Below are positions 35,538 to 47,236 of a stretch of DNA of 64,000 nucleotides, piece by piece. How positions within the stretch are numbered: the stretch's first letter is position 1; every line of letters starts with the position of its first letter. Origin of the DNA: Phanerodontia chrysosporium (lineage: Eukaryota > Basidiomycota > Agaricomycetes > Polyporales > Phanerochaetaceae); contig MJGA01000026.1 in the NCBI GenBank assembly GCA_001910725.1, forward strand, positions 62,001 to 126,000. The letters run 5' to 3'. A model generated the notes under the pieces. It saw only the letters and a program-made list of their open reading frames with translations. It had not been told where the DNA came from and did not search any database. Made by a program: the position numbers and the translations under genes.

Positions 35538-37272
35538 ATGTCCTCAGCCACGACAACCCCCCTCGCCCCTGCTGCAGACCCTTCGCCAACCTCGCCGCGC
35601 GCCTCCGAGTCAGGAGCGGCCAATCTTCCGCCTGAGCTGATCGCTATAATCGTCTCTCACACCCGTAGCCCACGGGAGCCTACTTTCTGCGGAAACTGGG
35701 TAAAGAAGCGCGGCCTCACAAGTCTCAGTTTGGTATGCAAACAGTGGTACAAGACCGTAGTGAGGTCTCTGTTTCGCGACCTGCTCGGGCTGAGAGGCGC
35801 CAAGGACCTCATCGATCTGCGCGAGCTACTCGCCCGTGAACGAGCTCCAGGCTTTCCTCCGCTGGATAGCCTAATCTTCAATGTAACGGTTACGATATCA
35901 ACTGCGGAAACTGAGCCGTGGATGGTGCATCTGCATTGGCTCACGGCCCAACATCAACTCAGTTATTACAAAGTTATCCTCGAAAACCCCTCCCGCTATC
36001 CACCGAATCCGTCACCCGAGGACCTCCGTTTGGCACCGTTCCGGGCACTACCCAGGGTTCCTCGAACATACGTCCAATTTACTGGCCACTTGACGCTCGA
36101 AGGAGTACTGTTCAAGCACTTGCTCGAGCTTGACCAATTGCTTTTCGACCTCCCTGGACACCTCTTCCAAGTGCATTTGATACACGTTTCATTCGCCAAT
36201 TCCTCACCGACCTGCCGCATGCAGAAAACAGGCCGTTTCCTGGCTTCGCTCAAATCCATGTACTGCGAAGGCGTTCCGCTGGAGGATATCCTTACCTTAG
36301 GCATCAACCGAATACGCGCGTCACCTGGAGTGTTCACCCTCAACATGTCGACGTGGAGGCAGATGTGTAAGGCGCTCCTCGCCCTACTACCTGACGCGGA
36401 CATCGCGAACGTTGACAGACTTTCTGACCGCGACGGCTGCAGTGAGTCATAATGCTCGTTCGTGTGCCGGAGGCTTGCTGACCAGGGCGCTGTGAGCAGG
36501 TATTGCAGGCATGGAAGTCGCAACGTTGTTCTCCAGGGTGAAGATGTTCGTAATACCTCCACGTCCCCCACTTGCGCGAGGAGGGGGTTTTTTGCGAGGA
36601 GACGGGTTAGACGTCTGGATTTCTTTGCAACAACAGCCCGACGAGCCGGAACTCAGCTGGGACTTGTGGAAAGACATCTTCGAGAACTCCACCGACAGGG
36701 CCAAATTCGACTGCCTGTCTATTTTGGTCAACGTGGAGGCCCCTGCGCCAGCAAAGGAGCTATTGTCGCTGGTACTCAGACGGATCCAACTGAAGTGGGC
36801 TCTGGATTCCGGGAAGCTTCGTTTCCTTCGAGGATGGGACGATACGAGCATAACATCAGAAGATATTCGGGCCTCGGAACACCAGCACGCCATCGACGGC
36901 ATGACGCTTACCCTGGACGCGACGGAGCAGGCCGAGTGGCTCTTGCGGTACTATCCTAGCGACCGATGCCGCTACCTACGGCAGCTCGGACGCGAACGCT
37001 ACCCAGACCACAGTTGGGAGGCCGACCCAGACGAACCTTGGCACGAGGGGGCCTGGCATTGGCGCTCAGAGGCCTGGAACGTGGGCGCGGAGGATGGTAT
37101 GGATGCACAAGAAGGCGAAGGGGCGGAAGAAGGGGAAAGAAAGGTCTTAAGTACAGCAACGCGATGGTGGCGGAAGCTGAAGCTCAGGCAGCTCGACGAG
37201 ATGCAAATTTCGCCGAGCAGCTTGACGGGGCGAGGCGCGGGGAGGGGGCGAGCATTGCAGGGGGTCGTTTGA
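35538..37272 (+). CDS. F-box protein paralog FB5, the only intact copy
   Basis: Two exons, 35538-36441 and 36509-37272, joined by a GTGAGT...TTGCAG intron in frame, give about 555 residues. F-box region: NLPPELIAIIVSHTRSPREP, then LTSLSLVCKQWYKTVVRSLF and RDLLGLRGAKDLIDLRELLA. Family landmarks follow: TEPWMVHLHWLTAQHQ, LAPFRALPRVPRTYV, HLTLEGVLFKHLLELDQLLF, and the C-terminal DIRASEHQHAIDGMTLTLDA with AEWLLRYYPSDRCRYLRQL. A C-terminal acidic/Trp extension after this is not shared by the other copies; another open frame there (KGLKYSNAMVAEAEAQAARR) also looks protein-like, so the last 40-50 residues are uncertain. Expected to act as an SCF ubiquitin-ligase adaptor; its target is unknown. It is the reference for judging the six damaged paralogs. 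Confidence 0.78.
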
Positions 37273-39000
37273 GCTTCCGGACGGCGCGTGGAACACTTTA
37301 GATGAGCGGCAGGCCGCTCGGTCAGAGATTATCGGACGCGGTCTGGGTCCGTACTGGGGAGTAGGCGGAGCATATGTAGGGTGCGCACGGGCTGAGGGGA
37401 AGCTGGTAGTTTCTAAAAAGCGTGAGAGCATTAGTGTGGACAGTCTTATACCGTATACCCCCATTCAGGTCCTCTGTTCCCGTTTTATGTCAGTACGCGG
37501 TAAGTTTCAGCCAAATATCTGAGCTCTCCGGACCACGGTAGTGAGAGATAATTATTGGTTTGCCTTGCGACCAGCGGTGTCCATACCTTTTATACACCAC
37601 AGCTTGCAGGCCCTAGTCCAGTCCAAAATGCCCCTCAGGCGAGGGGACTCGGTGGGCATCCGTCGTCGGTGGTATAAGATGGTAAACGCCCCAGAGCTCG
37701 TGCGGTTAGGAGGCTGCAGTCACAAAAATTTGGGATGCTATCAACAAAAGGGTTGCAATCGTTGAAGTACGCTTTTCACAACCATCTTCGTTCGGGTCCG
37801 GGGTCGGAGACGGGTACAGGACGAGGACGGCGACCGCCATGCACATGCAGAAGATATATCTGTGTCGTGAGTAGAGCCAAACCCTTGTATTCTGCAACCA
37901 TTTAGAAGCAACGCACAGCACATTGACATTGTATCGCGGTCACTTCATAAGCTGTGGATGCTGGTGAGCTACGCACGCAGCGCCGCTTGCCGTCGACCGG
38001 ACGCTGCATGTCGCTGGTGAGCTCACCCAAGCTTTTACTATCGTTGGAAAGTTGGATGTTAAAGTTTAGCCTTCAATCGAGTGCTTCAGCATCACAAGCA
38101 GACAGAATCATGGAAATGTGTCTGGCTGGAGACATGGATTGCCAGGTCGAAGTTCACGCGTCACGTTTAAACTCGGAGCGCTTCTGCAGGGCCCAACTCG
38201 CTGACGTAAGCATGCGGGACCGTTGAAGCAAGTCCTTCGCATTCTAACTGTTGGCAGCTGGAAACACCTCCAGGCTTGATGACGACTTGTGCAAGCCATA
38301 CCATGCCGTGATATACTGTAACTGCTGCGTGGTGAGTCTTTCGTTGCTCACATCACGCGTGCTCAAGGCATCAAACATCGCACGTTTGCACAGTCACGAC
38401 GACCGTCAGAGTCGAGGCTCTTGTGCCTTCGCTGCACCTAGAACACTTGTGACTCGGAGAGAGTACTGCGTGAGTGTTTATCAGGACGTATCCGATCACG
38501 TAGGCTATTTTTGCGACGCAGGGGGTTCGCCACGCTCCATCGAGGCGTCTTGCGGGCACGGCCAGCACAAAGACCGCAGCACTCGGGCGACCGAATGCAC
38601 CCGCAATCATCTGCTTCGCCGCGCTGTAGCTCCACCAATGCAATGAAGCAGGCACCGACCGCATCTGTTACCCGCAGCGGGCTTCGAGTCCGTACCCGAA
38701 CGCACCGGCGCCGTCGCTGTGAACGGTGCTCGCAAGGCCAGCCGCCGAGCGGCGCAGTAACTGCTCACGTTCCACACTCAAATGCAGTATGCGGGGCCAT
38801 ACTATGCTCCCGTGGCTTGCTTCTGCCATCGTCCGTGCTCGACCGGCGATTCGGAGGATGGGCGCTTGCATGGTGAGTGTCCCGGGCGCGAACCAGTATA
38901 ATTGCCTGCACTGAGCTCGTATTTTCCTCGTCCTCCAGCTGAAGACGAATTACCGCACTTCAAACCACACAGACCTTGCAAACTACCGACACAGAGCAAC
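37273..39000. other. Intergenic region with the upstream half of the inverted duplication
   Basis: 37273-38450 shows no supported gene. From about 38450 onward the sequence is the intact-side copy of the segment found inverted at 16.6-17.74 kb. It is the promoter and upstream region of the secreted-protein gene at 39001. Confidence 0.5.
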
Positions 39001-39600
39001 ATGTTCGCCCGCTCGTTCTCGCTGATCACTGCTTGCCTTGCCCTCTCCTCCCTCTCCGCCCAGGCACGCTCGATTCCTGCCCGAGGGCTGTCCAGCGTGT
39101 GCGTTCCTGAGTCCTCTCTTGCATGCGCTCTCAGCTAATTGTGAGCTGCATACGTTCAGCTTCTCTGGCCGTGTTGCCATCGTGCAGACCGACGGCACCC
39201 AGCTGGGCTTTCTCGGCAACTCGGAGAACGGCTTGTAGGTCCTGCGCCGTCCATGCCACACGCTATTCTGACACCTTTGCAGCCCAAACTTGGACTCTGA
39301 TGATATTGCATCGGTAGACCTTGAGGTCGAGATCACCGTGAGCGGCAACGGGCCGTTTGATCTCCTCGCCACCGTTGCGTGCGCCACGCCCATGCTCTGC
39401 GCTCTCCGCTGATTGCCGTGCGTCCTGTAGAACCCAGCATGGACGGGATCTCCCCTCATTGGCGGGGCACCGACACGACGCTGGCTTTGGGATTGTCCTC
39501 GTGAGTGCGGGTGCACTGCGTTTCTTACAGACGGCTGACGGCAGCACTTCTCGCACAGCGCTGTCCCACTCGTGAACGTTACCCAAAGTACGCATTCTGC
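38450..39600 (+). repeat. Segmental duplication, better preserved copy (partner 16620-17745, inverted)
   Basis: Homologous over its full length with the minus strand of 16620-17745. It starts at GACTCGGAGAGAGT and includes CGAACGCACCGGCGCC, GGGCGCTTGCATGGTGAGTG and the signal-peptide exon of the gene at 39001. The copies differ by many substitutions and small indels, so the duplication is not recent. Confidence 0.75.
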
Positions 39601-39965
39601 CGCTACTCCACATGATGCTGCATCCTGAAGATACCTTCATTTCTAGCTCCCGCTGGCTCCCCGCCCACGCCCGGGGGCGCATCTGCGATCTGGGACTTCG
39701 ACGCCCCCTCGGCGCAGCTGACACGTATGTCCAATTGATGACCTCAGGGGACAGGGCGCTGACAGGCACACAGCGCTTTGGACGAACCCCGACGGCAGCC
39801 AGTTTGTGCCTATCATTTTGTTCCACCGCGAGTCGAACTTGCTGCTCTTCACTGGCGACGAGGCCGACATCGACGGCAGGAACAACCTTGCTGTGGTGAG
39901 TGGCCGTGGTGACCCGTCTTCCTAGCCGTCGTCTTATCTTTCTGCAGGAGTTCTTTGTCATCTAG
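39001..39965 (+). CDS. Small secreted protein, paralog B
   Basis: A member of a fast-evolving Agaricomycete secreted family of unknown function. Exon 1 encodes a signal peptide (MFARSFSLITACLALSSLS, then AQARSIPARGLSS). Exon 2 begins FSGRVAIVQTDGTQLGFLGN. Later exons carry VDLEVEITVSGNGPFDLLAT, then NPAWTGSPLIGG, SPPTPGGASAIWDFDAPSAQ and FVPIILFHRESNLLLFTGDE, ending NNLAVEFFVI at TAG 39963-39965. About eight exons are joined by GT-AG introns. A one-base frame break lies in the G-run at about 39461-39467 (between LIGG and GTDTTLALGLSS). The gene lacks the long pro-region seen in paralog C at 44.5 kb. A decayed inverted copy is at 16.6-17.2 kb. Confidence 0.55.
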
Positions 39966-40706
39966 TAAATGAGGACTAGTAATCTCAGGCCTTCCAACTC
40001 ACACAGTCTTAATCCGTGCGTTAGGGCTCCCTGTGAGGTTATCGTGGGTTACCATTCACCCACCGTGCTATGTGTAATGTCACTGTCCTTCTGAGTCCGA
40101 ATGTCACAAGAGTGTTCAATGATGTGCGCGCACGTCAGGTAGGCGTCAGAACTAGGGGTTCCCAGCTGCAAAGCGAACCTCGAGGACATCTGAAGGGCAT
40201 GTATGAACCTATAAGAGCGCATTATCAAGGAGAGCTTCTGAGCATGCTGTCCTCGAGACCATTTTCTGCAGCGTGGTAACTCCGATTTTTGTGACCCAAA
40301 AACTGCACAACTACCAGGTTAGATACAATGACCTCTCATACGATTGTCTTCACAGTTTATGAGAAAGGGATGCAATGGGTTATCAAAGACCGTCGCCTGC
40401 CACTCAGCTAGTTTTCCTGCAATTTTCCTTTGTTGTCCATTGTCGAAAGAAGTTAGAACTGAAGGAAATCCTGATGCAGTCAAAAAATTGTTAAACAGCT
40501 TTATTTTGGCTATCTGCCATAGAAAACCGTGCTAACCACTCTGTGTTCGGTAGAAAGGTGTCGTTCGGTGGCTTGGCGGAGAGTGGTATCCGAGGTCTCG
40601 CCCTGCGTCGGCAATCGGCGCTTTCCCCGAAGCACAGACATCCGACACCCTAACCTCCTCTCTCTCCTCCTCACGATATTGCACCTACTTTTCTACTGTG
40701 ACCCAC
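39966..40706. other. Intergenic region upstream of FB6
   Basis: AT-richer DNA with no gene. Its last 150 bases, the FB6 promoter, are duplicated upstream of FB3 at about 18.1 kb. Confidence 0.5.
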
Positions 40707-42160
40707 ATGCCACACGCAACTGGTGCTGATTTACCTACCGAACTATTGCTCATTATTCTAGAATATCTTGGACTCATCGTGACAGAGCAGGACGACGTGG
40801 ACGAACGTCGCGACTCCAAACACGGGCTCGCCGCGCTCAGCATCGTGTGCAAACACTGGCTGCAGACGATATGGCCCGTGCTCTTCCGACTTCTGACCCT
40901 GCGTGGCAGCGATGACTTGTTATTTCTGCGTAGATTAGTCGATAGTCCACGATTGAAGGCCTCGCCACTCCTGGAAGAGATCAACGTCGTACAAGTTCAT
41001 CAGGACGCCAACGAAGCCAAGCCGTGGCTCGTTCACCTACACTGGCTCTCCGCGCGGCTCCCGCATACTATATTTGAGTGCAAGGTTACCAGTACCGTAC
41101 CATCAGCAAGGAAGCCAGCCCCCTTTCGTTCTCTCCCCAACTTCCCTCCCGCGTACGTGCGGCTCTACCGACTCACGCTTGAAGGAACCCATTCCAAAAC
41201 CTTGCAGAGGCGGCGCGGTTGGTACGCTGCTTCTCTGTTCTTACCTTCTGCGACCTTTCGCGGCTCGCATTCGTAGACCCATCGCCGCTCCACCCGCGCC
41301 GCACACACCACCAGGCGGCGTCGACGCTCCGCGAGTGCAATATCGCGGACTGCCCTGACATATCCATGTATGCGCTTGCTACACTAGCCTGTGCCCTCCT
41401 CGGCGGGGCGCCGCACGTCCACGTCGACCCGCAGGCCTGGGACGTTGTCCTTCACGGGCTGCTCGCGGTCGTGCCGCCAACCTTTGACCGCCTGCGCACA
41501 CAGTGCCAATCTGTCAACGATTCTCGTATGTGCTTCTTCCGTATAGAAGGCATAAACTGCTGACAATGCACCACTCCAGTTTCCACATTCTTCTTCACCC
41601 TCTCCGCTCCGGCGACTGCAGACAGCGTGACCGGTGACGCGCTCGGCACCGAAATCGACATCGAACAACTGATGCCTGGTGCACCCGCGCACGTAGAGCG
41701 CATCACCTTCTGCTGTCGTTTCGTCGACCCGGGCGTCGCCGAGGAGCTTCCATGGGATGTCCTTCAGCCCCTCACAGCTCTCCCGTTCTTCCGTATGCTG
41801 TGCTTCGAGGCAAGCATGCACCAGGCCGAGGAGCAGCGCTACGCGTGCATGCACCGCGTGCTCTGTGCAGTGCTGCGTCGTGCACGGCTCGCATGGGCGC
41901 TGTCTCCCGCCCGCATAGACTTTCGCTACAGCTGGGCGGACGAACCCGCGGTGACGTGCGAGGATATACTGGCCTTGCCGGAAACGCATGCAGTGTCCAA
42001 TACGCAGATCGTGCTTGAGGTGCACGAGCAGGCGGAATGGCTTCTCCGTGGACTCAATGAGACGCGCAGGACATACTTGCAGGACCTTTTGTACACACGT
42101 CGCCAGTGTCAAGGGGAGGGAGCAGTGGAAGGTGGCATGCCTGCGAACAGCCTGGCGTAG
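40707..42160 (+). CDS. F-box protein paralog FB6, one frame break
   Basis: The ATG at 40707 begins MPHATGADLPTELLLIILEY. The F-box continues HGLAALSIVCKHWLQTIWPV, then LFRLLTLRGSDDLLFLRRLV and the motif KPWLVHLHWLSARLPH. At about 41190, after RLTLEG, the reading must shift by one base to continue as PFQNLAEAARLVRCFSVLTF and on to SMYALATLACALLGGAPHVH; no intron fits. A GT-AG intron near 41525-41580 leads to VSTFFFTLSAPATADSVTGD and the family C-terminus (VLEVHEQAEWLLRGLNETRR), stop at 42160. Otherwise full length, about 460 residues. It is the source-like partner of FB3 at 17.7 kb. Either a base error or early pseudogenisation. Confidence 0.7.
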
Positions 42161-42817
42161 ATCTCTCCATTTAATTCCCTGGAATCTTCGTCGAGGTGAG
42201 CCGTCCCACTCAAGTTGCGCATTCTGTACGAGGACTGAGAATCCCCGCTACGAGTTCTATCAACCAGAAAAGAAGCTCCACTGTTCTCTCTGACCGTTAC
42301 TAGTAACATCGGCCCCGCTTGCCTAACCCCGCCGCACTCATTGTTGTCGTCTTCTCCTCTGGTCACTCTGAGCCTGACTTTGGGAAGTGATTGCTACAAG
42401 TTATAGCTTTTTTTATCAGTTGTGGTGCTATTTTGAAACAAACTACTGAGTAGACTACTTAAATCTACGGTTACAGCTCATCAGATGCTGCGAGGATGTC
42501 GCTCGTGCTGACGGTCTCCGGTGGCAGAGGGTGAGCAGCTGACGTAAGCTGGACCCCGGATACCACGGGGTATCCTACACGGCTTCAGACGGCCTGCATC
42601 TTCCAACCTGAAAACCTCCTTTGCGCCGAACAACGGAGAAGCATCACGCGGGCCTCTATTCTCGTGTATGTGCGCTCGGGCGCTCAGCGGGGCAGTGACT
42701 GTTTGCGCAGCAACGATGTACAGGCGTAGAAGGCAGCGCGGTCGTCCTCAAGCTGCAGAGAGAGATAACCTGGACCTTTCCTGCTCTTGCAGCGTTTTTT
42801 CGCTATACGCATCAGCA
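42161..42817. other. Intergenic region between FB6 and FB7
   Basis: No supported gene. A T-run at about 42410 and otherwise unremarkable AT-rich sequence. Confidence 0.5.
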
Positions 42818-44121
42818 ATGAGCTGGTACGAGCTATCTTCCACGACGACGCTTGACTCTCTGCCTCTCACCTTTCTTCCTTTGCTGCCCTCGCTCACCAC
42901 GCTTCCGAGACTGCCAGGCGAGTTACTCGAAGCCATCCTTCGCTACGTCCTCCCTCGGATGACCGGCTCCAACTCGTGCCGGCGAGCCTCCACAGCCTCT
43001 GCGAAACACGGCTTGTCTCGCATCAGCCTGGTGTGCAAGAGTGGTGCGGTTTAGCCGGCCTTTGCTCTTCCGATACTTGCACCTCCGCTCGCCGGAAGAC
43101 CTCGCCTCGCTGTGTGAGATGGTGGGCAGCTCGAAACCCATAGGTCCGGCCTGCCCGACATCATCGAAGTGGTCGAGATTCGGCGTCCGGCGGCAGGGAC
43201 GAGCCGTGGCTGGTCCATCTCCACTGGCTCGCGAGCCGACTCTACCGCACAACGTTCAAGTGTACACTAGTCAGAAGTGCGGAGGCATTCTCGTTACCAG
43301 ACGACTATCATGGTGCCCCTTCCGTGCATTGCCCACGCTGCCCCCGTCATATTTCAGGCTTTCGGAGCTTCACCTGCAGCGCCTGCTGTTCAAGAGCCTC
43401 GCCGAACTCAAGCGGCTCCTCTCGAGCCCAGGTAGTGTGCCTGTGGCACTGCGAGGTGTGGGACTGTCTGGGACCCTCGCTGTACGCACTTGCCGAGTTC
43501 TCGTGCAGCACTCTTGGTTCACAGCGCCTATGGGACAAGGTATCGTCGAGACGCTTTTTGCCCTCGTCCCTGCTGGCTTCCCATTCACTGGTATGACCAG
43601 CTACCATGCACACTCAAAGTTTAGCAAGCCGTGCTGTACGTCTTCGTCCCCCCGCCTCACACGAAATGTGACCATACTCAGTGTTTTACAATGCAGTGTA
43701 TGTCGCGCTGAGCGGCCCCTCGCTCCTCGACTCAGGGCCCGCAATCGACGCAGTTGGCGTAACAGTCTTTGTAGACCCACCAGGAGAGCACCGTGATGCC
43801 GCGCCCGTTTACGAGCTTGCGTTGCATATGGACACGCGTGGCCGGGCCGCGGGCGCGGAGGCGCTTCGCTGGGACTCCCTGCTGCCAATCATCAGCTCGC
43901 CGTCCTTCTGCGTCCTGTCGTTCGTCATCACGCGGAGGAGCCCAGACCAGGAGGCCATACTCGCCATCTTGAAACAGCAGGCGCACCTGTGCTCCGCTGT
44001 TGAGTCCGGCAGGGTGCGTGTTCATCTCTACCAGGTGCCGTGCATACTGCACCATACTCCGGCCTGGGTAGACGATAGCTGGTTGCCGTATTTCTCCACC
44101 TCTGAAGCGCCCTGCTCATAG
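42818..44121 (+). pseudogene. F-box protein paralog FB7, several frame breaks
   Basis: The most degraded long F-box copy. The start at 42818 and the F-box (RLPGELLEAILRYVLPRM, then HGLSRISLVCKS) are followed by a frame break at about 43040 into VVRFSRPLLFRYLHLRSPED. A second break near 43190 leads to DEPWLVHLHWLASRLYRTTF, and a third near 43318 to PFRALPTLPPSYFRLSELHL and FKSLAELKRLLSS. A further change precedes GPSLYALAEFSCSTLGSQR. The last segment, FYNAVYVALSGPSLLDSG to the stop at 44121, aligns with the family's second exon. Four or more disruptions in 1.3 kb make a true pseudogene the best call. Confidence 0.7.
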
Positions 44122-44498
44122 AGGATGATTGCCGCATATTACACAGCGGTACGTTGTTCATTACGCTTTTTTCGCTAGGATTGTAAGGCTTACGCCCCGC
44201 CGTAAGTATGGTTCTGCTATCCCTTGCCAGCGCCACGTCGAGTCTTGGATGCGCCCGATCGAACGGTCTGGATTCCCCGCACACCTCGGACGTATGCAGA
44301 CGGGGTGCGGCCTTGTGGTCCGGCAGCAAGCTTCTCTTACCGCCCCATTTTCAGTCGGCGGTTTCGATGGCGGGCGCCTGCGCGCTGGGTTTCCGGTCGC
44401 CCGGGGGTATAAATGCCCTGCCTCCAGCTCGTATTTCTCCACAGCCAGCCCTCGTCCGACCCGCCGCGTTCCTCTACCATAACCGCCAGTCTACCGCC
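44122..44498. other. Intergenic region upstream of secreted paralog C
   Basis: No gene is seen. A TATA box, TATAAAT, at 44408-44414 precedes the ATG at 44499 by 91 bases. Confidence 0.5.
44408..44414 (+). promoter_or_regulatory. TATA box of secreted paralog C
   Basis: TATAAAT in GC-rich context, 91 bases before the ATG. Confidence 0.5.
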
Positions 44499-45650
44499 AT
44501 GTTATTCCGCTCGTTGCCGCTGCTCCTGGCGTTCCTCGTGCTTTGCTCCCTCGTGGTCGAGGCGCGCCCGATGAAGGGCCCCGCCCACGCCAGGGATCTG
44601 TCAGTCGAGGAACGGGGCTTTTCCAACGCGGAACGCCTCAAGCGGGGCCTGCCCCTCAACCCACCCGTGTTCCGGCGCGTTACACCCGGCCGCGAAGACG
44701 ACCCGACTCCGCGTACTCCGCACAAGCCTGCGGACCGCCCATCATCCGTGCCCGTGCCCTCTCACACGTGTGTATTTGACCTGTCTGTGAGGAAAAACTT
44801 CGCACTTAGCCCCGGACTACTCCCAGATATTCTGGTCGAGTCGCAATCAGGCAAACGAACGGGACGCACGTGGCTTCCTGAACAACTCGGATAGCGGGAT
44901 GTACGCGCTTTGTTACCTGCGTCGCGACTCATTCTGACGTTTTGCAGACCGAATGTGGACACGGTCGGTGCCCTGAGGACCGACCTTGAGGTGAAGATCA
45001 CTGTGCGCGGTGATGGGCCATTCGACCTGTTGGCCACCGTGAGTAAACTGCCGTTTTGTACGGCTATGCTTATGCTGATGTATTTTCGCTCTACGGAACC
45101 CTGCCTGGGCCGGCTCACCCTTCATTGGTGGCGGCATCAACGGCACGCTCTCGCCGGACTCTCAAGCGTGAGTGGACTCGTATGCTGTGCGCGCCGTACC
45201 TCCGGCTGATTGCCTTAATGCCTATGCAGCGTCGTGCCGCTCATGAACACTACCCAGAGTACGTCGTCACGCTGCGCTAATGTATGCTATACAAGTATTC
45301 TAACGTGGTTTTGTCTGCAGCCACTGCCGGAAAACCGCCTACACCCACGGGCGCATCCGCGATTTGGGACTTTGACGCGCATTCTTCCCTCTTGACTCGT
45401 GCGTTGATCGTAGTACTAGCCTGTGTCGCTGAAACAAGCTCACGTGCCCACAGCACACTGGACTAACCTCAACGGCAGCCACATCGCTCCCATCATTCTG
45501 TGGCATCGTGAGGCGAATCTGCTCCTGTTGACTGGTGACGAGAGCGACATTGACGGCAAGAGCAACCTTGCTGTGGTGCGTACCTGTCAAACGTTCCGTT
45601 CCCGATCGTTCGGACTGACCTTTGTACAGGAGTTCTTCCTCGTCATGTAA
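44499..45650 (+). CDS. Small secreted protein, paralog C, with pro-region
   Basis: Signal peptide MLFRSLPLLLAFLVLCSLVV is followed by a pro-region with the family motif FSNAERLKRGLPLNPPVFRR, seen in many Agaricomycete secreted proteins. A very short intron of 40 nt (GTGAGG to TCCCAG, near 44787-44826) is needed to join FDLS to IFWSSRNQANERDARGF. Next come NVDTVGALRTDLEVKITVRG, then NPAWAGSPFIGGGINGTLSP, PPTPTGASAIWDFDAHSSLL and IAPIILWHREANLLLLTGDE, ending LAVEFFLVM with TAA at 45648-45650. The intron after LLAT has a good donor (GTGAGTAA) but its expected acceptor reads CTACGG instead of CTACAG just before AACCC, so splicing may fail. Function unknown; likely extracellular. Confidence 0.55.
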
Positions 45651-46086
45651 TCTCGACCTGGCACAGCTTGACTTTTTACGGTCTCATGGATCTGTTCTCG
45701 GACTTTTATTCCAACCGTTGCATGGACTATTTTACCTGGACCTTCAAGTTCTCACTTTATGACGTAGCGTACTAGCACTGTAGCGATGCATTCCCATCGC
45801 TAGACCTGATCTTGTTGTATATCCCAAACAAACAGTGGATAAAAACTAAGGACTATATCTATGGATTCGACATACATCGTCCATCAATATCCGGTAGTGT
45901 GGCTCGAAGCCTAAGTTGTTTCCCGACGCTCTCCACATTTAGCAGGGCGCATCACCATCGTGGCGTTTCCTTGGCGGTTGTGTCCCATGACGCAGCGGTC
46001 GCGCCAGCGGGCCGGAGGTTCCGAGACTCCTATGAGAGGAGAAAGTGCACCGCGCTGGACAGCTTGACTATCTTCCACGACCTGCG
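45651..46086. other. Intergenic region upstream of the PEBP gene
   Basis: About 430 bases, no gene; probable 3' UTR of paralog C and promoter of the PEBP gene. Confidence 0.5.
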
Positions 46087-46832
46087 ATGTCGCACGACCC
46101 GCTCTCCAACGTCGTCGTCGCACTCGAGCGCGACAAGATCATCCCCGACGTGATTCCTACGTCGCTCGGCTTCACGCCGACGCATCTCTTCTCGATCCTC
46201 TACCCGTCGGGCAAGGAGGTTATGCTCGGCAACGAGTTCACGAAGGAGGAGACCACTGACGAGCCGCTCGTCAGCTTTGCGCCCATGGGTATCCCGTCGG
46301 CGGACGCGGACAACAACGGCGAGGGCGAGGGCGCGTCGTACACGCTCGCGATGCTCGACCCTGATGTGCCGTCGCGCGCGGAGCCAGAGTTCAGGAGCTT
46401 CCGACACTGGGTGGTGCGCACATATGCATATATGCGCCTGTATTTCCTCCTAATCGATGTGCAGGTCACTGGCCTAAGACCTCCTGCAGAGCCGGGAAGT
46501 GCGAGCACCACAGCAAGCTCTGCAGCACTGAAGACACAAGCGGCAGTCACCCCCTACCGCCAGCCGGACCCACGCCCAAACTCAGGCATCCACCGCTACA
46601 GTACGTGCGCGTACCACCCAAACCTGACCCCTTCTCATGTAACATGTATAGCGTTCCTCCTATTCCTCGAGCCACCTTCGGGGGTGCATATCTCGCAGGA
46701 CGCACCTGAGCACTTCAATGAGCGTGAGCAGCGCCGCACATGGGACGTCGTGGCTTTGCGAAGAAGTATAACCTCCGGCTTGTCGGTGCAAACTTCCTTA
46801 CGCTGCGCTCGCCTGAAGCTCCACCAGCGTGA
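46087..46832 (+). CDS. Phosphatidylethanolamine-binding protein (PEBP/TFS1-like)
   Basis: Cytosolic PEBP-fold protein, related to yeast TFS1 (carboxypeptidase Y inhibitor) and animal RKIP; binds anionic phospholipid head groups. Starts MSHDPLSNVVVALERDKIIP, with the ligand-pocket motifs YTLAMLDPDVPSRAEPEFRS and HWV joined by an intron (GTGCGC to GTGCAG) to VTGLRPPAEPGS. A second intron (GTACGTGCG to GTATAG) gives RY-TFLLFLEPPSGVHISQ. The C-terminus needs a one-base frame correction at the T-run near 46754 to read FAKKYNLRLVGANFLTLRS, stop at 46832. The length, about 210 residues, is normal. The conserved DPD and H-W motifs indicate a functional fold. Confidence 0.87.
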
Positions 46833-47236
46833 AGCTGACACTAAAGGACACTCTACGCTTGTGGGTAGACAAGGGAATGTACGCTACTGGAGCTCTTATT
46901 GTGTATGGCTTGGAAAGATTTCTATTTGCCATTCATTCGAGCCTCAGTATGGCCTCGCGGCGCCCGCTACGTCTATGATACTCGAAACGCGAGCATCAAT
47001 CAACAAGTGCCTCTTCATTACTGAGCGTAAAGCCACATGTAGGACGGCTTATGTTCGCAATTACCGCTGCTTGGGTTTGCGTTGGCACGAGAAAAAGCTG
47101 ACTATGTGCGCGACCACGACTGGTGCTCATGCTGAGTCACGTGGTCTCCCAAAGCGGACTTGATGTTGGGTTAAGGTCAAGCTCGCGACCCGCGACGCCC
47201 TCGAGCCAGGCCACCGCGCCTTGAACCGCGCCCACG
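46833..47236. other. Intergenic region between PEBP and NDC1
   Basis: About 400 bases with no supported gene. The open frame that crosses it is a read-through of the PEBP shadow frame. Confidence 0.5.

Noticed and set aside
45940..45985. Similarity between GCGCATCACCATCGTGGCG here and GCGCATCACCTTCGTGGCG near 16114
   Set aside because: Only about 20 bases match and flanks diverge; not enough to call a repeat.
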